From: Alphaproteobacteria bacterium
GTDB taxonomy: Bacteria > Pseudomonadota > Alphaproteobacteria > Caulobacterales > Maricaulaceae
Direction of reading: 5' to 3'
Assembly: GCA_030428405.1 (NCBI GenBank)
Contig: JAUIEH010000224.1
Span: forward strand, 1-5,356
Length of the DNA: 5,356 bases
Shown here piece by piece: positions 1 through 5,356 of the stretch; position 1 is the first letter of the stretch, and every line of letters begins with the position of its first letter. Both the position numbers and the translations under genes were made by a program. The notes under the pieces are model-generated. The model was not told the origin of the DNA and did not search any database. It was given only the letters and a program-made list of their open reading frames with translations.

Positions 1-1
1 A

Positions 2-502
2 TTGGCTGTGCTGGCCACGCTCACAACAACGTCCGTGCACGCGCAAACAGATGCAATGAGCCAGGCCTTCGTGAACGAAATTCGTTCGCAGCGCGCGGCC
101 TACGCCCAATTGTGGACGGGCGAGTGTCCCGACTGGCAGGTGCGCACAATTGGGCCCGCGGGGCGCTCTAATGTCGAACTTTCTGACATCGCCGCCGCAG
201 CCGCAGTCGACCTGTTTGACGCCGAGGCGGCGCTCTGCATGGCGGAGTATGTTGGTGTACAGAATGGTGCGGAGAGCGCGAGCCAACGCTATTATTGGCT
301 CATCTATGCAAGGGAGCTTGGCGCCGACGCCGACGCGGAGATTGCGCTTTTGGCGTCCGCGCTGTCTGACGATGAGCGAGAAGTACAAGAAGAACGCGCG
401 TTGTTTTCCCTCACCGTCAGCCGTGAGGCGCTCTCCAGACTAGTGCGCCGGGCGTTTCCAGACGCCGAATGTGAACTCCCACCTCCGTCGCAGCGCCCCT
501 AG
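2..502 (+). CDS. Exported protein of unknown function with Sel1-repeat-like C-terminus (5' partial)
   Basis: The reading frame is open to the left edge, so the true start is probably upstream. The TTG at position 2 lies inside what looks like the hydrophobic core of a signal peptide, which ends in a Val-His-Ala|Gln cleavage-like site near visible residue 14. The mature part is about 150 residues and probably lies in the periplasm. It is rich in Ala, Glu and Asp and has three cysteines (visible residues 42, 79 and 157). Residues 76-132 contain a run around RYYWLIYARELGADADAE followed by LSDDEREVQEERA. This resembles the final degenerate repeat of Sel1/TPR-like proteins, where a Trp-containing helix, a small-residue turn and a closing helix are typical. 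That similarity is read by eye and only one repeat is visible. No catalytic motif is seen, so the function is unknown. The next gene on the same strand starts 63 bp downstream, and no convincing terminator lies between them, so co-transcription is possible. Confidence 0.7.
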   Translation: MAVLATLTTTSVHAQTDAMSQAFVNEIRSQRAAYAQLWTGECPDWQVRTIGPAGRSNVELSDIAAAAAVDLFDAEAALCMAEYVGVQNGAESASQRYYWLIYARELGADADAEIALLASALSDDEREVQEERALFSLTVSREALSRLVRRAFPDAECELPPPSQRP

Positions 503-551
503 CGCTTCTGCGCGCGCCCGTTTAACGTCGCCGGCTAATCCGCCAAAAGAC

Positions 552-557
552 GAGGGA
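552..557 (+). promoter_or_regulatory. Ribosome binding site of the M14 peptidase gene
   Basis: The purine-rich GAGGGA lies 8 nt before the ATG at 566, which is normal Shine-Dalgarno spacing. It supports this start, as does the signal peptide that begins directly at this Met. Confidence 0.7.
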
Positions 558-565
558 CGGGCGAC

Positions 566-3190
566 ATGCGTTCAATCTCAACGGTTCTCGGCTGCGCGTG
601 CGCGCTGATCTCCGCACAGATCGCCGCCGCCCAGAGCGTGCCCGCGCCTGCGCCGCTCGAGGAATTGCTCAACACCGGCGCGACATATGATCCCGCCATC
701 CCGACGCCCGAAGAGGTCATCGGCTTTCCCGTCGGCGCGCGCGTCACCCAATACGAGTTGATTGCGGACTATGTGCAGGCCGTGGCCGCTGCGTCCGACC
801 GTCTTTCGGTCGAAGTGATAGGGCGAAGCCATGAGGGGCGGCCGATCCACCTCGTGACCGCGACCTCGCCGGCCAATCACGATCGCATCGATGAAATTCG
901 CGCCGGGCGCGCGGCGCTGCTCGATCCGAACGCGTCCGTCGATCTCGACGCCCAGCCCGTAGTCGCCCAGCTCGTTTTCGGCGTGCATGGCGATGAAACG
1001 TCCGGATACGATTCAGCCTTGCTGATGCTCTATCATCTTGCCGCTGCGCAAGATGATGAAACGCTCGCGATCCTGGATGAGAGCGTTTTGTTGCTCTGCA
1101 TCACGATCAATCCGGACGGCGCCAGCCGCATGGCCGCCTGGACCAATCAGAATCTCGCGGTCACGCCAGTGTCCGATCGCCGCCACCGGCGCACCTCGCC
1201 GCCCTGGCCTGCGCCGCGCACGAACCATTATTGGTTCGACCTCAACCGGCAATGGCTCCCCGCGACGCAGCCGGAATCCCAGGCCATCGTCGCGCAGACC
1301 GTCGCCTGGTTGCCAAATATCGCCGCTGACATGCACGAGATGGGCTCGAATTCGACCTTCTGGTTCAGCCCCGGACCGCGCGCAGGCCTCTCGCCGCTGA
1401 TCACGCAGGAATCCTATGATCTCTCGGTCACAGTCGGCCAGACCATCGCCGAACAGCTCGACAGCGAGGGCCGGCTTTATGTGAGCGAGGAATATTTCGA
1501 CGATTATTATCTCGGATACGGATCGAGCTACCCGTCTTTGGTCGGAGCAGCGGCGTTTCTATTTGAGCAAAGCTCGACCGATGGCGGCGCGCTGGTGACC
1601 GATCACGGGCTTGAAACCTATGACCGCTCCGTCGCTGAACAGTTCTCCGCGCTCTATGCCTTGGTGCGCTCAGCACGCGCCAACGCGGATGCGCTGCGCA
1701 CGTTCCAGCGCGATTATTTCGTGGAGAACGCCTCAGGGCCCAATCGCGGCTATGTGTTCGCAAGCGAGGATCGCGGCCGGCTCGCCAACTTTCTTGAGCT
1801 GTTGAACCTGCACGGCGTCAGCGCGCGCGTGCTCGCGCGCGACGTTGCAGTCGATGGCCGCAATTTCTCCGCTGGCGAGGCCTATGTCGTTGCGGCCAAT
1901 CAGGCGCTGGGTCCGACCGTGGAGGGTTTGTTCGAGACCCGCATCGTGCCGGAAGACGCAGAGTGGCGGCAGTTCTACGACGTCACAGGGTGGACCATGC
2001 CGCATGCCTATGGCATTGATTTCGCGCGCATATCGGGAAGCGCGTTCGCCGGCAACATGGCCGGTGAGGCCGTGCCCGCGCTCGACATTGCGCGCCCGGC
2101 GCCAGCACAGGCGGATTATGCCTATGTCGTTGAATGGGGCCAGCATTTCGCCCCACGCGCCGTATACGGCCTATTAGAGGCGGGCCTGCGCGCCTATATG
2201 CTGCCCGAGCCGGCGCAGATGCGCACGGCTGACGGCGAGATTGAAACCGGGCGGGGCGCGGTTTTCGTTCCTGTACGCAATCAAACTCTGAGTGCTGAGG
2301 AAATTCACGCCGCCATCTCGCGCGCCGCGCAGGACGATGGCGTGGTCGTGCACGCAATTGCGTCGGGCTATACGCCCGAGGGGCCGGATCTAGGCTCCTT
2401 CGCCATTCATCAGCTTGAAGCGCCGCATGTCGTGCTGGTGGTCGGCGACGGCGTTCGCCCGGAAGCGGCCGGCGAGATGTGGTTCCTGCTCGATCACGAA
2501 ATGCACCATCCGGTCCGGTTGGCGAATCTCTCCGATCTCGACGCTGCAGCGCTTGAGGACGCCACGCATCTAATCCTGCCGAATGGCGGCTATGGCGATA
2601 TGCCGGACGGCTTCGCCGATGCGCTGCGCGCCTGGGTCCAGGGTGGCGGCGTGTTCATCGGCATTCAAGGCGGAGCGGAGTGGGCCGTCTCGAACGCGAT
2701 CACCAATGTCGCGATGCGCGGCGTGCGCGCTCAGGGCGAAGAGAGCGACGACGCAGCGCCTGCGCCGTCTGCGCCTCCGCGTCTGCCGTATTCGGACAAA
2801 GGCAATTATGACGCTGAGGAATTCGTCTCAGGCGCTGTCTTCGTCGCCGATATCGACGCCACGCACCCCTTGGGTTTCGGCTATGAGAGCGGCCGCATCC
2901 ATCTGCACCGTCAGGGCCGAAACGCTTTTGAGCCGACAACCAATCCGTTCGCGACCATCATCGCCTATGACGCCGAGGCGCCGCTCATATCGGGCTATGT
3001 CTCTTCGTCCAATATCGAGCGGCTGAGCGGGCTGGGCGCACTGGTTGCGGAACGATCCGGACAAGGCTCCGTCGTCTTGTTCGCGGACGATCCGTTCTTC
3101 CGCGCCTATTGGCGCGGCACGGCCGGTCTGGTCATGAACGCGATCTATTTCGGCACGGCGTTTGAGCCGCCATACCGGCCGGGCGGTTAA
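566..3190 (+). CDS. Secreted M14-family zinc carboxypeptidase-like metallopeptidase with C-terminal GATase-like domain
   Basis: This is a complete 874-residue protein. Residues 1-23 form a signal peptide (hydrophobic core, Ala-Ala-Ala-Gln cleavage region), so it should act in the periplasm or outside the cell. Residues about 60-370 carry the M14 carboxypeptidase signature. HGDE gives zinc ligands His141 and Glu144, and DMHEMG gives the third ligand His257. DLNR (Asn227-Arg228) corresponds to the substrate-carboxylate binding pair, and LFEQSS gives Glu334 as the general base. The His257-to-Glu334 spacing (77) is close to that of carboxypeptidase A (74). NPDG (182-185) is also typical. All key residues are present, so activity is expected: a zinc-dependent release of C-terminal residues, or a related amidase reaction. 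Residues about 620-720 resemble a class I glutamine amidotransferase-like fold without a catalytic Cys. The protein is much longer than classical M14 enzymes (about 300 residues for the catalytic domain), but large multi-domain bacterial members of this kind are known. The exact substrate cannot be told. Confidence 0.9.
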   Translation: MRSISTVLGCACALISAQIAAAQSVPAPAPLEELLNTGATYDPAIPTPEEVIGFPVGARVTQYELIADYVQAVAAASDRLSVEVIGRSHEGRPIHLVTATSPANHDRIDEIRAGRAALLDPNASVDLDAQPVVAQLVFGVHGDETSGYDSALLMLYHLAAAQDDETLAILDESVLLLCITINPDGASRMAAWTNQNLAVTPVSDRRHRRTSPPWPAPRTNHYWFDLNRQWLPATQPESQAIVAQTVAWLPNIAADMHEMGSNSTFWFSPGPRAGLSPLITQESYDLSVTVGQTIAEQLDSEGRLYVSEEYFDDYYLGYGSSYPSLVGAAAFLFEQSSTDGGALVTDHGLETYDRSVAEQFSALYALVRSARANADALRTFQRDYFVENASGPNRGYVFASEDRGRLANFLELLNLHGVSARVLARDVAVDGRNFSAGEAYVVAANQALGPTVEGLFETRIVPEDAEWRQFYDVTGWTMPHAYGIDFARISGSAFAGNMAGEAVPALDIARPAPAQADYAYVVEWGQHFAPRAVYGLLEAGLRAYMLPEPAQMRTADGEIETGRGAVFVPVRNQTLSAEEIHAAISRAAQDDGVVVHAIASGYTPEGPDLGSFAIHQLEAPHVVLVVGDGVRPEAAGEMWFLLDHEMHHPVRLANLSDLDAAALEDATHLILPNGGYGDMPDGFADALRAWVQGGGVFIGIQGGAEWAVSNAITNVAMRGVRAQGEESDDAAPAPSAPPRLPYSDKGNYDAEEFVSGAVFVADIDATHPLGFGYESGRIHLHRQGRNAFEPTTNPFATIIAYDAEAPLISGYVSSSNIERLSGLGALVAERSGQGSVVLFADDPFFRAYWRGTAGLVMNAIYFGTAFEPPYRPGG

Positions 3191-3201
3191 CGGCTCAGGC
3201 C

Positions 3202-3783
3202 TCAGCGCGCGAGTTGAAAGCTCGATTGTGCGCGCACGAAGCGCTGTGCGGGCGCTTCGGCGGGCAGGGTGGCGGCGGGCGCCTGCTCGCGGCCCTGCGC
3301 CAGGCGTCTCTCGACCGCGCGAGTGAGCGCATCCGCGCCGCGCATGCCGTCCGACCAGACGATCCGGCCGCCGAGCGCATCACGCGCGACGTGACGGTGT
3401 GTCAGCGGCGTGCGCGCCCGCTCATCCAGTTCACGCCAGCCTATGGCGGTGACGCCGAAAGGTGAGCGCGCACGGACTTCATCGACATCCCATTCCAACC
3501 GGCTCGCAAAGGCGCGCAGGCTCAAGGCCGCACCGGCGATCAGCGTCACGCCCGCGCCAGCGGCGAGCGCCTGGCCGAAATTCGAAGACAACGCGCCGAT
3601 TTCATAGGCGGCGAATGCGAGCCCCGCGCCGAGGGCGAGCACGAGCACAGCCGTTGCGCGCGTCCTCGCGCCATGATCGCAAACGGTCCAGTGGTCGGGG
3701 CGCGCGGGCGCAAAGCTCCAGGCGAATAGGGCTGCGCCCAGCGCTGCGAAAAACCCGGCTGCGACGGCGAAGAGAATGCTCAC
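3202..3783 (-). CDS. Small integral membrane protein with C-terminal PH-like domain
   Basis: This 193-residue protein starts at GTG (3783-3781) and ends at TGA. The start is supported by a GGAG 9 nt upstream and by a hydrophobic helix beginning at once. Three membrane helices are visible at about residues 3-23, 43-62 and 69-89. They are followed by a soluble segment (about 94-152) that reads like a bacterial PH-like domain: a strand with LEWDVDEVRARS, then an IGWRELDE turn, a short strand (GGRIVWSD) and a final helix (about 149-162). The last 30 residues are Ala/Pro-rich and probably disordered. Such proteins are common and mostly uncharacterised, and no enzyme motif is seen. The gene lies downstream of the DUF885 gene on the same strand, but a strong terminator separates them. 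It therefore probably has its own promoter between about 3797 and 3857, where I see no clear consensus boxes. Its stop codon is 11 bp from that of the convergent M14 gene. The PH-like call is by eye. Confidence 0.8.
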   Translation of the reverse strand: MSILFAVAAGFFAALGAALFAWSFAPARPDHWTVCDHGARTRATAVLVLALGAGLAFAAYEIGALSSNFGQALAAGAGVTLIAGAALSLRAFASRLEWDVDEVRARSPFGVTAIGWRELDERARTPLTHRHVARDALGGRIVWSDGMRGADALTRAVERRLAQGREQAPAATLPAEAPAQRFVRAQSSFQLAR

Positions 3784-3792
3784 GATTTGCGG

Positions 3793-3796
3793 CTCC
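3793..3796 (-). promoter_or_regulatory. Ribosome binding site supporting a GTG start
   Basis: On the minus strand, GGAG lies 9 nt before the GTG start at 3783. It decides in favour of this non-ATG start, since no ATG codon lies near the beginning of the first membrane helix. Confidence 0.55.
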
Positions 3797-3857
3797 GCGT
3801 TAAGCTAAACCAATCGGAAAGCGCGGCGCGTTCTGCGTTTTCCTGCGCGCAAGACGC

Positions 3858-3894
3858 AAAAAACGGGCCGCGTCGACATGCGACGCGGCCCGTT
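3858..3894 (-). terminator. Strong intrinsic terminator of the DUF885 gene
   Basis: A perfect 14-bp inverted repeat (3862-3875 with 3881-3894) encloses a 5-nt loop. Read on the minus strand, the GC-rich stem runs directly into six T residues (3863-3858, the first two forming the base of the stem). It begins 25 nt after the stop codon of the DUF885 gene. On the plus strand the stem is not followed by a T run, so it should work in one direction only. It isolates the DUF885 gene from the membrane-protein gene downstream. Confidence 0.92.
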
Positions 3895-3919
3895 CAACTT
3901 TGAGACTGAAGCGGTCCGA

Positions 3920-5356
3920 TCAGGCTGGCGCTTCAAGCTCGCGTTCGACCCACTCGTCAACGAGCTCGCCGAGAATGGCCAGCGGCACCGCGCCGTTGGC
4001 GAGCACGACGTCATGGAACTCGCGAATGTCGAAACGATCGCCGAGACGTTCGCGGGCGTCATCACGCAAGCGGCGGATTTCGAGATTGCCGATCATATAA
4101 GCGGTCGCCTGGCCCGGCATCACGATATAGCGCTCGATCGCTGCGATGCAGTCGCCTTCCGGGTTCGGCGTATTTTCCATGAGATAGGCGATGGCCTCCT
4201 CACGGGTCCAGCGATGATGGTGGATGCCGGTGTCGACCACGAGACGCGCAGCGCGCCACAGCTCCATCGCGAGGCGGCCGAAATTGGAATAGGGGTCTTC
4301 ATACATGCCGTATTCCAACGGCAGATATTCCGAATAAAGACCCCAGCCTTCACTATACGCCGTAAATCCGCCGAAACGCCTGAAAGACGGGACGTTTTCA
4401 AGTTCCTGGGCGATGGATATCTGCATGTGATGGCCGGGAATAGCCTCATGATAGACCAGCGCTTCGAGCTGATAGAGCGGCATGTCGTTCATGTCGCGAA
4501 GATTGGCGTAGAAATAGCCCGGACGCGAACCATCTGCTGACGGACGCTGGTAGAAGCCCTTGCCGGACGCCGCCTCGCGGAACGGTTCCACGCGGCGCAC
4601 TTCGACCGGCGCGCGCGGGAATGTGTTGAACATCTGCGGCAAGATTTCTTCCATGTCGGAGACATAGCCGCGCGCAAGTTCGAGATATTCTTCGCGGCCG
4701 GCGTCGTCATTGCTGGCGAAGAATTGCGGGTCGGTGCGGGTAAATTCGAAGAACTCCTGCAGCGTGCCCTCAAAGCCCACTTCCTCCATGATCTCGCGCA
4801 TCTCGCCATGAATGCGTTCGACTTCACGCAAGCCGATCTGGTGGATTTCTTCAGCTGTCAGATCAGTCGTCGTGAATTGGCGCAGCTGATATTCGTAATA
4901 GGCCTCGCCGTTCGGCAGACGCCACACGCCGTCATCGGTGGAGGCGGCGGCTTGTTGCTGGCGCAGCGTCGCCAGCATGCGCTCATAGCCCGGGCCGACG
5001 GAGGTCTGCATTGCCGAGACCGCGCGCATCACGAGATCGTCGCGGGTTTCGCGGTCAAGATCGAGCGCGTCGACATCGCGCGTGAAGTCGGCGAGTAGCG
5101 CGGACGGTTCGCCAGGCTCAAACGGCGCGCCTGAGATCACATTCTCGGCCGCTTCGATCACGTGCGCATAGACGAAGCGCGGCGGCGCGATGCCCTGATC
5201 GAAATAGGTCTGCGACTCGGCGACCTGGGCGTCGAGATAATCGCCCATCGCCTCGAGACGGGCGACATAAGCCTCAGCGTCATCAACCGAACGCACCTGA
5301 TGCTGGTTGATCAGGAAAGACGGCGTCGTCGATTGCACGCCATACATCTGATTGAA
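3920..5356 (-). CDS. DUF885-family protein, putative metal-dependent peptidase (5' partial)
   Basis: The frame stays open to the right edge. The Met at 5347 is preceded in frame by Phe-Asn-Gln, and the family usually runs to about 580-620 residues, so roughly 100-140 N-terminal residues are probably missing, including any signal peptide. Numbering from that Met, the hallmark is HEAIPGHH (residues 300-307), followed by YSEGWGLYSE (331-340), GIHHHRW (374-380) and the C-terminal PGQATAYMIG block (411-420). These match the conserved core of DUF885 (Pfam PF05960). The His/Glu clusters suggest a metal site with His300, His306 or His307 and Glu333 as likely ligands and Glu301 as a possible base, but this is inference from the motif. 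The protein is mostly helical and acidic. Many family members are exported or lipoproteins, but the end that would show this is outside the window. The C-terminus is intact and ends 25 nt before a strong terminator. The biological substrate is unknown; a role in peptide degradation is plausible. Confidence 0.9.
   Translation of the reverse strand, partial: FNQMYGVQSTTPSFLINQHQVRSVDDAEAYVARLEAMGDYLDAQVAESQTYFDQGIAPPRFVYAHVIEAAENVISGAPFEPGEPSALLADFTRDVDALDLDRETRDDLVMRAVSAMQTSVGPGYERMLATLRQQQAAASTDDGVWRLPNGEAYYEYQLRQFTTTDLTAEEIHQIGLREVERIHGEMREIMEEVGFEGTLQEFFEFTRTDPQFFASNDDAGREEYLELARGYVSDMEEILPQMFNTFPRAPVEVRRVEPFREAASGKGFYQRPSADGSRPGYFYANLRDMNDMPLYQLEALVYHEAIPGHHMQISIAQELENVPSFRRFGGFTAYSEGWGLYSEYLPLEYGMYEDPYSNFGRLAMELWRAARLVVDTGIHHHRWTREEAIAYLMENTPNPEGDCIAAIERYIVMPGQATAYMIGNLEIRRLRDDARERLGDRFDIREFHDVVLANGAVPLAILGELVDEWVERELEAPA

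Noticed and set aside
503..565. Possible promoter or terminator between the first two plus-strand genes
   Set aside because: No stable stem with a T run and no convincing -35/-10 pair with proper spacing could be found, so nothing beyond the ribosome binding site is claimed.
1822..1841. Alternating CG hairpin (8-bp stem with a TGCT loop) inside the M14 gene
   Set aside because: It encodes ordinary residues (Ser-Ala-Arg-Val-Leu-Ala-Arg-Asp) in a continuous frame and has no T run. It is best explained by GC-rich codon use.
3462..3803. A 113-codon Arg-rich frame on the plus strand opposite the membrane-protein gene
   Set aside because: The translation is very Arg/Ser/Pro-rich and low in complexity, typical of a shadow frame. 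The minus strand encodes three clean membrane helices and a PH-like segment.
3834..3858. Second, imperfect hairpin (TGCGTTTT / AAGACGCA with one G-T pair) beside the terminator
   Set aside because: The stem is weak and no T run follows on either strand, so it is not supported as a terminator or regulatory site.
3878..4540. A 220-codon open frame on the plus strand opposite the DUF885 gene
   Set aside because: It is antisense to a clearly recognised DUF885 coding region, including its HEAIPGHH motif. Its first codons lie in the terminator stem, and its translation has no recognisable domain. Long antisense frames are expected in GC-rich DNA.

Overview
The window looks like ordinary chromosomal DNA from a GC-rich Gram-negative bacterium. 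The GC-rich third codon positions, exported peptidases and compact spacing suggest an alphaproteobacterium, perhaps a marine Hyphomonadales/Maricaulales type. That placement is inferred from composition and protein style, not from a marker gene.

There are four protein-coding genes in two convergent pairs. On the plus strand come the 3' part of a small exported protein with a Sel1-repeat-like C-terminus (2-502) and a complete, secreted, 874-residue M14-family zinc carboxypeptidase-like protein (566-3190). On the minus strand, reading from the right edge, come a 5'-truncated DUF885 protein with a putative metal-binding HEAIPGHH motif (3920-5356) and a small three-helix membrane protein with a PH-like cytoplasmic domain (3202-3783). 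A strong intrinsic terminator (3858-3894) separates the two minus-strand genes. The M14 gene and the membrane-protein gene converge with only 11 bp between their stop codons.

The two large genes both look like hydrolases acting on peptides outside the cytoplasm, which fits an organism that scavenges protein or peptides. They lie on opposite strands and need not be co-regulated. I see no RNA gene, mobile element, CRISPR array, attachment site or stretch over 300 bp without a gene. Nothing here clearly amounts to a new multi-gene system. The most interesting detail is the C-terminal glutamine-amidotransferase-like domain of the M14 protein, which has Gln where a catalytic Cys would be expected.
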